Both the position numbers and the translations under genes were made by a program. Positions 51,651 through 60,600 of a stretch of DNA of 64,000 bases are shown piece after piece. Position 1 is the first letter of the stretch; every line of letters begins with the position of its first letter. The notes below the pieces were generated by a model. That model searched no databases, was not told where the DNA came from, and was given only the letters and a program-made list of their open reading frames with translations. Source of the stretch: Pedobacter sp014947265 (GTDB taxonomy: Bacteria; Bacteroidota; Bacteroidia; Sphingobacteriales; Sphingobacteriaceae); assembly GCF_014947265.1 (NCBI RefSeq), contig NZ_JADCNK010000002.1, positions 434,001 to 498,000 of the forward strand, written 5' to 3'.

Positions 51651-53162
51651 ATGGGAAAACTCCATCTCTCAGTAAAGCAATGTGTGCTTACTTTAGCGAT
51701 ATTGCTAATGGCAATAACCATAATCTATTCCTGTAAGAAAGATAATACGACAGAAAATCGCGATATTGTATCTATCAGTTCTTGGGTACAAAAGAACCTG
51801 GATCATAGCAAAAACAACCGGTTTGCATCAATGCAACCGAATCTGGAAGACATTTATATAAATGTACAGGAAACTGAAACTATTTTTGAAATCAAGTTAA
51901 AGAATCCCGAGGGGATTTTTCAAGCCAATCCTGATATAAACATAAAAGAACAAGAATTGGCTGTTAAAAAGAGCAACATTAAGCTGCTGGTATTTAAGGA
52001 TAATAAAACAGGACAAATTACGAAAGCCTGTTACATGTCTACCGTTTCGAAAACTGAAGAAAAGGCAGCTGTAGAAACTCGATACAAGAAGATGGATGAT
52101 TTTAGTGGAGACATTTTTTATTTTAATCTTAATGGGGTACTGGTTAATGGTTGGGGTTATGAGAATGGGCGTGTAGAAAGGAAAATAAAGGTAGCGAGTG
52201 AGAATGAAATAAAGGTTGCTATGAATGCAAAATTGAAGAATTTGAATCTAAAATTATATGGCAATGGCAAAGTGATGATGAATTCTCCTGTAACCTGCGA
52301 TTATATGCCTACGGCAATTTATGGAGAAAGTTGTACAGGAGTATCTGGTTATATGCACTGTGTGCCCTATGTAAAGGGCTATGAATATTTATTGATGTGT
52401 ACAGGTAGTGATGGAGGTGGCGGTGGTGGATTTGAGCCTCCTCCAGGAGGCCCTGGTGGTAATGGCACACCGACTGATCCTCCTAACTACGACTGTGCCG
52501 GAGTGGCTAATGGCTCAGCATATAATGACCCAAAATGCGGATGCATTGGAGGGACGACAGGTAAAACAGAATGCCCTAAAGATATTATTGACAGTGTTAA
52601 AAATGCATGTATTAAAAATGCTCTAACATTGGCATTAGCAAAAAATGCTGTTAATGAAATAAAAACGCTTTTTTATAATGCTTTTGGGAGTAATAAAAAT
52701 TATAATGTAGTATTTGCAGATGGTTCGCTTAATAACTCTAACCTTGACGCAAGATCAAGAACAGAACCTGATGCTAATGGAATCATGACCTCAACCATAA
52801 CCTTTAATACCGATGTAGCTGGCAATAGGTCAGAGCAATATGCAGTAGCTACTATATACCATGAAATGTTACATGCGGAATTGCGTAAATTATTTCCCCA
52901 ATCGCCAACGGGTAAAATACTTATACCACCACAACATGAGTACATGGCGCAGAACTATGTTAATCAGCTAACTACATCGCTTAAAAGCGTGTTCCCCAAT
53001 TTATCAGAGGGAGATGCCTGGGCATTATCATGGGGTGGTTTAAAACAAACCTCATTTTTCGATTTATTGAGTGAAGCCAATAAAATATTGATAGGCGAAA
53101 CACTAATGAAATATAGTGATAAGGATAGATATGATAAACTGGGAACCTACTGTAATAACTAA
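51651..53162 (+). CDS. lipoprotein with C-terminal HExxH domain (putative effector)
   Basis: 503 residues. The lipoprotein signal ends ITIIYSCKKD (Cys28). An N-terminal domain of about 220 residues is followed by a Gly/Pro-rich linker (near residues 250-275) and a small Cys module (DCAGVANGSAYNDPKCGCIG). The C-terminal part has the zinc motif TIYHEMLHAEL (His404, Glu405, His408) and a possible further ligand in HEYMAQNYV, then ALSWGGLKQTSFFDLL and KLGTYCNN. This layout of common N-terminus, linker and variable toxin-like end is that of polymorphic toxins. Detached copies of its tail downstream support this. It lies between nusG and rplK, where housekeeping genomes have nothing. Enzyme target unknown. 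Confidence 0.8.
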   Translation: MGKLHLSVKQCVLTLAILLMAITIIYSCKKDNTTENRDIVSISSWVQKNLDHSKNNRFASMQPNLEDIYINVQETETIFEIKLKNPEGIFQANPDINIKEQELAVKKSNIKLLVFKDNKTGQITKACYMSTVSKTEEKAAVETRYKKMDDFSGDIFYFNLNGVLVNGWGYENGRVERKIKVASENEIKVAMNAKLKNLNLKLYGNGKVMMNSPVTCDYMPTAIYGESCTGVSGYMHCVPYVKGYEYLLMCTGSDGGGGGGFEPPPGGPGGNGTPTDPPNYDCAGVANGSAYNDPKCGCIGGTTGKTECPKDIIDSVKNACIKNALTLALAKNAVNEIKTLFYNAFGSNKNYNVVFADGSLNNSNLDARSRTEPDANGIMTSTITFNTDVAGNRSEQYAVATIYHEMLHAELRKLFPQSPTGKILIPPQHEYMAQNYVNQLTTSLKSVFPNLSEGDAWALSWGGLKQTSFFDLLSEANKILIGETLMKYSDKDRYDKLGTYCNN

Positions 53163-53166
53163 AATT

Positions 53167-53640
53167 ATGAAAAAATTATTATTTACAATCGTTATATTTC
53201 TATCGTTAGTACACTTTTCCTACGCACAAATGCTTGATATATCGAAATTGGGATTACCAATAAGTGTTACGGACGAGTATCTGAATAATTTAATACCTAG
53301 AAAAGCCTTTATATATTCTATCAACATTGCCGTGAATAAATTGGGCAATATTGATTCTATTTATTTTTCCAAAACCGAGAATATAGATTTGGGAAAGGCA
53401 ATAAACCTTGGGAAAATAAAAGCCACTATCATGTCAAAGACTATTTTTTTTAAAAGGTATACAAATTGTGTTATTATAGCTCCTGTAATGATTATTAATT
53501 TGAATGACCAATTTATCAGTTTTCAAAATGAATTATTGAAAGAATGGTCTACATTATTTCCTGAAGTTAGAAAATTTAGAAGTAGGCGTACTGTATTGTG
53601 TAAAACTTTGAGTAGTTACTATACAATAGATTACAATTAG
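53167..53640 (+). CDS. secreted small protein, putative immunity protein 1
   Basis: 157 residues from ATG 53167, five bases after the lipoprotein stop. Signal peptide ending LVHFSYAQ, then LDISKLGLPISV, KAFIYSINIAVNKLGNIDSI, YFSKTENIDL and LLKEWSTLFPEVRKF. It is a clear paralog of the gene at 53717 and of a broken gene at 54467. Being periplasmic and immediately next to the lipoprotein, it could neutralise that protein's C-terminal domain in sister cells; this is inferred from layout only. No known family is recognised. Confidence 0.8.
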   Translation: MKKLLFTIVIFLSLVHFSYAQMLDISKLGLPISVTDEYLNNLIPRKAFIYSINIAVNKLGNIDSIYFSKTENIDLGKAINLGKIKATIMSKTIFFKRYTNCVIIAPVMIINLNDQFISFQNELLKEWSTLFPEVRKFRSRRTVLCKTLSSYYTIDYN

Positions 53641-53645
53641 AATGC

Positions 53646-53687
53646 GATAAAGATAGATATGATAAATTGGGTAGCTATTGTAACTAA
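53646..53687 (+). pseudogene. detached tail of the lipoprotein (remnant 1)
   Basis: Fourteen codons encode DKDRYDKLGSYCN and stop. The end of the intact lipoprotein is DKDRYDKLGTYCNN, so this is a duplicated 3' end left after recombination between two immunity-like genes. Confidence 0.8.
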
Positions 53688-53716
53688 TTCTATAATTGGT
53701 TTAAACTAAAATAATA

Positions 53717-54193
53717 ATGAAAAAGATATTATTAGCTGGGTTGCTATTATCAATAACTCAAATTTGTTATGCGCAGATCATCGATTTATCAAAACAGAAT
53801 TTGAAACTCGGTATTGGTTTCAAAGATGCCTATATGGATTACCCTTTTATAAAAAAAGCATTTATATTTTCTATAATTGCATCTGTTAATAAATTAGGAA
53901 AGATAGACTCCATTTATTTTTCTAAAACCGAAGATGTAGAATTAAAAGATGCAATGGATATAAATAGAATTAAAAAATCAATTATTTCTGAAAAAGCATT
54001 TTTTAGTCGCTATAAAAATTGTGTTGTTAACATACCTGTAATGGCATTGAATCTAAATGATCAATATATAAGTAATCAGCAAACTTTATTGCGTGAATGG
54101 GGAGGGCTATTTCCGAATGTAAATAAATTCAAAAATAAGCGTGTTGTATTATGTAAGCCTATAAGCTTCTGGTTTGTAACGGATGTAGATTAA
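53717..54193 (+). CDS. secreted small protein, putative immunity protein 2
   Basis: 158 residues with signal peptide ending ITQICYAQ. It aligns with the previous gene throughout: KAFIFSIIASVNKLGKIDSI, YFSKTEDVEL, LLREWGGLFPNVNKF and RVVLCKPISFWF. The two proteins differ mostly at the N-terminal third and in the surface-exposed segments. Tandem diversified copies are typical of immunity arrays. It is followed by two more lipoprotein-tail remnants. Confidence 0.8.
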   Translation: MKKILLAGLLLSITQICYAQIIDLSKQNLKLGIGFKDAYMDYPFIKKAFIFSIIASVNKLGKIDSIYFSKTEDVELKDAMDINRIKKSIISEKAFFSRYKNCVVNIPVMALNLNDQYISNQQTLLREWGGLFPNVNKFKNKRVVLCKPISFWFVTDVD

Positions 54194-54198
54194 AACCC

Positions 54199-54318
54199 TC
54201 ACTTAAAAGTGTATTTCCTAATTTATTAGATACTGATGCTTGGGCATTGTCATGGGGTGGTTTAAAGCAAACCTCATTTTTCGATTTATTGATAGTACAG
54301 AAGAAGTTTTGGGATTAA
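54199..54318 (+). pseudogene. detached tail of the lipoprotein (remnant 2)
   Basis: The frame encodes SLKSVFPNLLDTDAWALSWG and GLKQTSFFDLL before it shifts and stops. The intact lipoprotein has SLKSVFPNLSEGDAWALSWG and GLKQTSFFDLL at the same place, with matching DNA. It is an internal piece of the C-terminal domain. Confidence 0.85.
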
Positions 54319-54455
54319 GTTGGGGAGGCTTACAGAACACGACGCTTTATACTTCTAAACTAACTACCAATCAGCGTACTCAAATTGTAGATATTAACAA
54401 TCGTCACAAATCTAAGACTATAGCAAATAAATTAGGAACTTATTGCACACCTTAA
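54288..54455 (+). pseudogene. detached tail of the lipoprotein (remnant 3, another variant)
   Basis: In another frame: IDSTEEVLGLSWGGLQNTTL then YTSKLTTNQRTQIVDI and a final KLGTYCTP. It shares LSWGGL and KLGTYC with the lipoprotein end, but the intervening residues differ, so it comes from a different allele of the tail. It fuses directly to remnant 2. Confidence 0.8.
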
Positions 54456-54466
54456 TCAAAATCAAT

Positions 54467-54943
54467 ATGCGAAGAAATATACTCATACTTTTAAGTCTTA
54501 GCTTTTCAATCTGCCAGGCTCAAGAGAAAAAGCCATCATTCAAGAAGGTAATAGAACATTATTTGTTTAAAAGCACATCCGATAGACTTTTTGATGCAAA
54601 AAAAATCAAGCCTATATTTATAGCATGGGTATTTAGTTTAATGATAAGGGCTTAATAGACACGCTTTACTTTTCTGATAAAATAGATTCTGAGGTTCATG
54701 ACATTTTTATGTTAGACGACCGAAAAGTAAAGTTGTTCAAATCCATAACCATCCCTTTTTAAGGAATATGCAAATAGAATAGTTGTTTTAACATTGTACC
54801 ACTATAACAGGGAGGATGGAATGTTGGACTATGGTTTTGGCTTGCTCAGACAAGTTGAAAAACTATATCCAATAATAAACTCATCTAAGCCTATTGTTTT
54901 GCACCAACCAATTGTTTTTGGCTTTATCAGGCATATCAATTAA
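54467..54943 (+). pseudogene. frameshifted third immunity-like gene
   Basis: Reads in three frames. First MRRNILILLSLSFSICQAQE (signal peptide) to about 54630; then FNDKGLIDTLYFSDKIDSEV; then RIVVLTLYHYNREDG, LLRQVEKLYP and IVLHQPIVF to a stop at 54943. The pieces align in order to the two intact immunity-like proteins (compare KLGNIDSIYFSKTEN and LLKEWSTLFPEVRKF). At least two frameshifts have killed it. It ends eight bases before the duplicated nusG end. Confidence 0.75.
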
Positions 54944-54951
54944 CCTTGAAA

Positions 54952-55101
54952 GGCATCAAAGTAATGCACGGATCTTTCAATGGTTTCTCAGGTATTATCG
55001 AAGAGGTTAACGAAGAGAAGAAAAAGCTGAAAGTGATGGTTAAAATCTTTGGTCGTAAAACACCGCTTGAGCTTAACTACATGCAGGTGGAAAAAGAATA
55101 A
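54952..55101 (+). pseudogene. second copy of the nusG 3' end (last 49 codons)
   Basis: 150 bases encode GIKVMHGSFNGFSGIIEEVN and on to LNYMQVEKE plus stop, the KOW end of NusG. The intact gene has 51337-51486. Differences are nearly all synonymous third positions, with only Asp to His and Pro to Ser at the protein level. So this piece evolved as a working nusG end and was not simply duplicated in place. It lacks the rest of the gene and a start, though ATG 54964 is in frame. It marks the right-hand boundary of the inserted region. Confidence 0.92.
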
Positions 55102-55280
55102 CAACAACATTAAAATATGAAAAAGCCTCTAATATCGGTTTTTTTGCCGTACAAGCAATTAAAATGATACTAAGTAACTGGTAATAACTCTGAGCTTCAC
55201 CCGTTAAATAGAAGATTAGTAAATTTTTGATCTGAATGATTCTTAAAAAGTAGTGCATAAATTAATTTTTATCAATACTA

Positions 55281-55311
55281 TTGTTTTACTGTAAGTTAAT
55301 CCATATCTTTG
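55281..55311 (+). promoter_or_regulatory. rplK operon promoter
   Basis: TTG at 55281-55283 and TATCTTTG at 55304-55311, 20 bases apart, the same spacing as the rpsT promoter. The rplK ATG lies about 93 bases downstream. This promoter lets rplK be expressed in spite of the insertion after nusG. The rest of the 55102-55403 spacer is AT-rich and shows nothing else. Confidence 0.8.
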
Positions 55312-55403
55312 CAGTCCTTTAAGCTTTATAGGAGCTACAAGGAATTAAATGTTACATGCTTCCAATATTTAACATTGAGTTTTAAATAAACAAAAAACAC
55401 AAA

Positions 55404-55847
55404 ATGGCAAAAGAAGTCAGTGCAATGATCAAATTACAGATCAAAGGCGGAGCGGCAAATCCATCGCCACCAGTAGGACCTGCATTAGGTGCTAAAGGGG
55501 TGAACATTATGGAGTTTTGCAAACAGTACAACGCTCGTACCCAAGATAAAGCAGGTAAAGTATTGCCAGTTGTAATTACTGTTTATGCTGATAAGTCATT
55601 CGATTTCATCATCAAAACCCCTCCGGTAGCTATCCAGTTAAAAGATGCTACTAAATTACAGAGTGGTTCTGCTGAGCCTAACCGTAAAAAAGTTGGGTCG
55701 GTGACCTGGGACCAGATTAAAGTTATTGCTGAGGATAAAATGCCTGATTTAAATGCATTTACAATCGAATCTGCAATGAGTATGGTTGCTGGAACAGCAC
55801 GCAGTATGGGAATCACCGTTTCTGGTGACGCACCCTGGAACAATTAA
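55404..55847 (+). CDS. rplK: 50S ribosomal protein L11
   Basis: 147 residues. IKLQIKGGAANPSPPVGPAL and GVNIMEFCKQYNART are the L11 N-domain; the C-domain has SVTWDQIKVIAEDKMPDLNA. It forms the GTPase-associated centre with L10 and L12. Confidence 0.98.
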   Translation: MAKEVSAMIKLQIKGGAANPSPPVGPALGAKGVNIMEFCKQYNARTQDKAGKVLPVVITVYADKSFDFIIKTPPVAIQLKDATKLQSGSAEPNRKKVGSVTWDQIKVIAEDKMPDLNAFTIESAMSMVAGTARSMGITVSGDAPWNN

Positions 55848-55867
55848 TTAAAAAACAGTTTACAACA

Positions 55868-56566
55868 GTGGCGAAATTAACTAAAAATCAAAAAAAGGCA
55901 CACGCTAAAATAGAAGCTGGTAAAGCTTATACTTTACAGGCTGCTGCTGCTTTGGTAAAAGAAATCACTACCACTAAATTCGATGCGTCAGTTGATATTG
56001 ATGTATCTTTAGGTGTTGATCCGCGTAAAGCGAATCAAATGGTACGTGGTATTGCTACTTTACCACACGGTACAGGTAAAACTGTTCGTGTTTTAGCTTT
56101 GGTAACTCCTGATAAGGAAGAAGAAGCAAGAGCAGCCGGCGCAGACTTCGTAGGTTTAGACGAATATGTGGCTAAAATTGAAGGTGGTTGGACCGATGTA
56201 GACATTATTATCACAACACCAGCTTGTATGGCAAAAGTAGGTAAATTAGGCCGCGTTTTAGGTCCAAGGAACTTAATGCCAAATCCAAAATCTGGTACAG
56301 TAACTAACGAAGTTGGTAAAGCTGTAACAGAGGTTAAAGCAGGTAAGATTGATTTTAAAGTAGACAAAAGCGGTATTATACACGCTTCAATAGGGAAAGT
56401 ATCATTCCCAGCAGATAAAATTTATGAGAATGCACTTGAAATCATTCAGGTAATTTCAAAATTAAAACCATCTGCTGCTAAAGGAACTTATTTTAAGAGC
56501 ATTCACGTGTCTTCTACAATGAGTCCTGGAATTGCAATTGAAACAAAATCAGTAGCGGGGATTTAA
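55868..56566 (+). CDS. rplA: 50S ribosomal protein L1
   Basis: 232 residues, starting GTG at 55868 (AKLTKNQKKAHAKIEAGKAY). DVSLGVDPRKANQMVRGIAT, and VGKLGRVLGPRNLMPNPKSG are the L1 signatures. It also acts as a translational repressor of rplK-rplA in many bacteria; no obvious target stem was checked. Confidence 0.98.
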   Translation: MAKLTKNQKKAHAKIEAGKAYTLQAAAALVKEITTTKFDASVDIDVSLGVDPRKANQMVRGIATLPHGTGKTVRVLALVTPDKEEEARAAGADFVGLDEYVAKIEGGWTDVDIIITTPACMAKVGKLGRVLGPRNLMPNPKSGTVTNEVGKAVTEVKAGKIDFKVDKSGIIHASIGKVSFPADKIYENALEIIQVISKLKPSAAKGTYFKSIHVSSTMSPGIAIETKSVAGI

Positions 56567-56568
56567 TC

Positions 56569-57090
56569 ATGAACAGAGAAGAAAAAAACGAAGTAGTTTT
56601 AGAACTACAAGGACAAATGCAAGAGTATGGCAATTTCTATATTGCTGATACCTCTAGCCTTTCTGTTGAGCAGATTAATAACATCCGTCGCAAATGTTTC
56701 GAAGGTGATATCATCATGAAAGTAGCTAAAAACTCTTTAATCCGCAAAGCGATTGAAGGTTTAGATGGCGATGCTTCTGAGATATACGAAGCCCTTAAAG
56801 GTTCATCATCATTATTATTCTCAAAAACAGCAAACGCTCCGGCTAAGTTGATTAAAGCTTTGAGAAGAACATCTGATAAACCATTGCTTAAAGCAGCATT
56901 TATAGATTCATCAGTATACGTTGGCGATGACCAATTGAATAACTTAGTAAGCTTGAAATCAAGAGAAGAGCTTATCGGAGATATCGTTGGATTATTACAA
57001 TCACCAGCTAAGAATGTTATATCTGCGCTTAAATCAAGCGGAGGCAAAATTGCAGGAATTGTTAAAACTCTACAAGAGAGAGAAGGTTAA
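56569..57090 (+). CDS. rplJ: 50S ribosomal protein L10
   Basis: 173 residues. The N-terminal VLELQGQMQEYGNFYIADTS and RKCFEGDIIMKVAKNSLIRK are as expected; the C-terminal helix binds L12 dimers. It starts two bases after rplA, so there is no room for a separate L10 leader in this spacer. Confidence 0.97.
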   Translation: MNREEKNEVVLELQGQMQEYGNFYIADTSSLSVEQINNIRRKCFEGDIIMKVAKNSLIRKAIEGLDGDASEIYEALKGSSSLLFSKTANAPAKLIKALRRTSDKPLLKAAFIDSSVYVGDDQLNNLVSLKSREELIGDIVGLLQSPAKNVISALKSSGGKIAGIVKTLQEREG

Positions 57091-57154
57091 CGAACACCTT
57101 AAGTTCGCAATAAAACAAAATTATTTTTACGTAAATTTTTAAAATCTTAATAAA

Positions 57155-57532
57155 ATGGCAGATTTAAAATCGTTTGCTGAGCAATTAGTAAACTTAACCG
57201 TTAAAGAAGTTAACGAATTAGCTCAAATCTTAAAAGACGAGTATGGTATCGAGCCTGCAGCTGCTGCTGTAGTTGCTGGTCCTGCTGCTGGTGGTGATGC
57301 ACCTGCTGCTGCTGCAGAAAAAACATCATTTGATGTTATCTTAAAAGAAGCTGGTGGCGCTAAATTAGCAGTTGTGAAACTTGTTAAAGACTTAACTGGC
57401 CTTGGTTTGAAAGAAGCAAAAGACTTAGTAGACGGAGCACCAAAAGAATTAAAAGCTGGTGTTACTAAAGACGAAGCAGAAGCTCTTAAAAAACAATTAG
57501 AAGAAGCTGGAGCAGTAGTTGAGATTAAGTAA
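57155..57532 (+). CDS. rplL: 50S ribosomal protein L7/L12
   Basis: 125 residues. N-terminal dimer helix, an Ala/Gly-rich hinge (VAGPAAGGDAPAAAAEK), and the C-domain EKTSFDVILKEAGGAKLAVV and LTGLGLKEAKDLVDGAPK. It recruits translation factors. Confidence 0.98.
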   Translation: MADLKSFAEQLVNLTVKEVNELAQILKDEYGIEPAAAAVVAGPAAGGDAPAAAAEKTSFDVILKEAGGAKLAVVKLVKDLTGLGLKEAKDLVDGAPKELKAGVTKDEAEALKKQLEEAGAVVEIK

Positions 57533-57564
57533 TCACTTAACTTAGCTAAGCTAAAAATGTATCA

Positions 57565-57592
57565 GACACCGACTGAAAATGTCGGTGTCTTT
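57565..57592 (+). terminator. attenuator-like hairpin between rplL and rpoB
   Basis: Arms GACACCGAC (57565-57573) and GTCGGTGTC (57581-57589) with a seven-base loop and only three T's. This partial terminator fits the known lowered rpoBC expression relative to ribosomal proteins. Confidence 0.75.
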
Positions 57593-57688
57593 ACCTGTTT
57601 ATAAACATCTCATTTTGTTTGGTTAATGAGCATGGTTAGAACGAAACCAAACAAATAGTTTATTCTTAAACTAAAATCTTTTAGTCCA

Positions 57689-60600
57689 TTGGCAAAGACA
57701 GTCGAACAAAGAGTAAATTTTGCAACTAGTAAGCACATTATAGACTATCCGGATTTTCTGGATGTGCAATTGCAATCATTCAGAGAATTTTTCCAGATAG
57801 ATACCACATCAGACGATCGCTCTAGCGAAGGTTTGTTTAAAGTGTTTGCTGAAAACTTTCCAATAACAGATTCAAGAAATATCTTCGTATTAGAGTTTCT
57901 TGATTATTTTGTTGATCCGCCACGTTACGATATACACGAGTGTATTGAGCGTGGATTAACCTACAATGTTCCATTAAAAGCAAAGCTGAAGCTTTCTTGT
58001 AATGATGTAGAACATGAAGATTTTGAAACCATTATCCAGGATGTGTACTTAGGTACTATCCCGTATATGACACCAAAAGGTACGTTTGTTATCAACGGTG
58101 CAGAACGTGTTATCGTTTCGCAATTACACCGTTCTCCAGGTGTGTTCTTCGGTCAAAGCCGTCACACAAATGGAACCAAATTGTATTCTGCACGTGTTAT
58201 TCCTTTCAAAGGTTCATGGATCGAGTTCGCTACAGACGTTAATAACGTAATGTATGCGTATATCGATCGTAAGAAAAAATTCCCGGTTACCACTTTATTA
58301 CGTGCTATCGGTTACGATTCTGATAAGGACATCTTAGAACTTTTTGATCTTGCTGACGAAGTAAAAGTTAGTAAATCAGGTTTAAAGAAATACATCGGTC
58401 GTAAACTGGCTGCAAGAGTATTGAAAAAATGGGTTGAAGATTTTGTTGATGAAGATACCGGTGAGGTAGTTTCTATCGACCGTAATGAAGTGATTCTTGA
58501 AAGAGAAACCGTTTTAGAAGACGAACACATTGATATGGTTATCGAAGCTGGCGTAAAAAGCATCATCTTATCTAAAGAAGATGGCGCAAGTCAGGCAGAT
58601 TATACCATTATATATAATACATTACAGAAAGATACATCAAACTCAGAAAAAGAAGCTGTAGAAAACATCTATCGTGCTTTGCGTAACGCAGAACCACCTG
58701 ATGAGGAAACAGCCCGTGGTATCATTGATCGTTTATTCTTCTCGGATAAACGTTACGATTTAGGTGATGTTGGTCGTTACCGCATCAACCGTAAATTGAA
58801 AATGAATACACCTGATGAGGTTAAAGTATTAACAAAAGCAGATATTATTGCAATTGTGAAATACCTGATCAAATTGATCAACTCAAAAGAAGAGGTAGAT
58901 GATATCGATCACTTGTCTAACCGTCGTGTACGTACGGTAGGTGAGCAATTGTACGCACAATTTGGTGTTGGTTTAGCCCGTATGGCCAGAACAATCCGTG
59001 AGCGTATGAATATTCGCGATAACGAGGTGTTTACCCCAACTGATTTGATTAACGCCCGTACGTTATCATCAGTGATCAACTCTTTCTTTGGTACTAACCA
59101 GTTATCTCAGTTCATGGATCAAACGAATCCATTGGCAGAGATCACACACAAACGCCGTTTATCGGCTTTAGGTCCAGGTGGTTTATCACGTGAGCGTGCC
59201 GGTTTCGAGGTACGTGACGTTCACTATACTCACTATGGTCGTTTATGTACTATTGAAACTCCAGAGGGACCAAACATTGGTTTGATTTCATCACTTTGTG
59301 TGCATGCAAAAATCAACAATTTAGGTTTCATTGAAACACCATACAAACGTGTTGAAGATGGTAAAGTAGTTGTAGATTCAGACGTTATTTATTTATCTGC
59401 AGAAGATGAAGATGGTAAAACCATTGCTCAGGCTAATGCAGAGTATGATGATAAAGGTAACTTTACCACGCCACGTGTTAAAGCGCGTTATGAGGGTGAC
59501 TTCCCGATTATTGAGCCTGAGAAATTAGACTTAATGGACGTTGCGCCTAACCAGATTACTTCAATCGCTGCTTCGTTAATTCCGTTCTTAGAACATGATG
59601 ATGCGAACAGGGCTTTGATGGGATCGAACATGCAACGTCAGGCCGTACCATTATTACGTCCTGAAGCACCAATTGTAGGTACAGGTTTAGAAGGTCGCGT
59701 TGCACGTGACTCAAGAACTTTGATCAACGCAGAAGGTGACGGTGTTGTAGAATATGTTGATGCTAATGAAATTACCATTAAATATGAGCGTAACGAAGAT
59801 GATCGTTTAGTTTCATTTGAAGGTGATAGCAAAACTTACCGTTTAATTAAATTCAAAAAAACCAACCAGAATACTTGTATTAACTTAAAACCAATCGTTA
59901 AGAAAGGTCAGAAAGTTACTAAAGGACAAGTGCTTTGCGAAGGTTATGCAACTGAAAATGGTGAATTGGCATTGGGTAGAAACTTAAAAGTGGCATTCAT
60001 GCCTTGGCAAGGTTTCAACTTTGAGGATGCGATTGTAATCAACGAGCGTATTGTTCGTGATGACGTTTTCACTTCATTGCATATTGAAGAGTTTGAATTA
60101 GAAGTACGTGATACTAAACGTGGAGAAGAGGAATTAACACCAGATATCCCGAACGTTTCTGAAGAGGCTACTAAAGACCTTGATGAAAACGGTATTATCC
60201 GTATTGGTGCTGATGTAAAAGAAGGTGATATTTTAATTGGTAAGATCACTCCAAAAGGAGAATCTGATCCTTCACCGGAAGAGAAATTACTACGTGCAAT
60301 TTTTGGTGATAAAGCAGGTGATGTTAAAGATGCGTCTTTAAAAACTCCTCCTTCAATCCAGGGTGTGGTAATTGATACTAAATTATTCAGCCGTGCTAAG
60401 AAAACTACAAAAGCTGAAGAGAAATCAGCAATTGAGAAATTAGACAAAGGATATAATAATATCACTGAGAAATTAAAAGCAGAATTAGTTGACAAATTAT
60501 TCACTATCGTAAACGGAAAAACATCTCAGGGTGTATTTAACATTTACAAAGAATTATTAGTTGCTAAAGGCGCTAAATTTACTCAGAAAATTTTAGCTGA

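Noticed and set aside
54240..54455. A separate 71-residue gene
   Set aside because: Its N-terminal part is the remnant of one lipoprotein tail out of frame and its C-terminal part is another tail, so it is a chimera of scars and not an independent gene.
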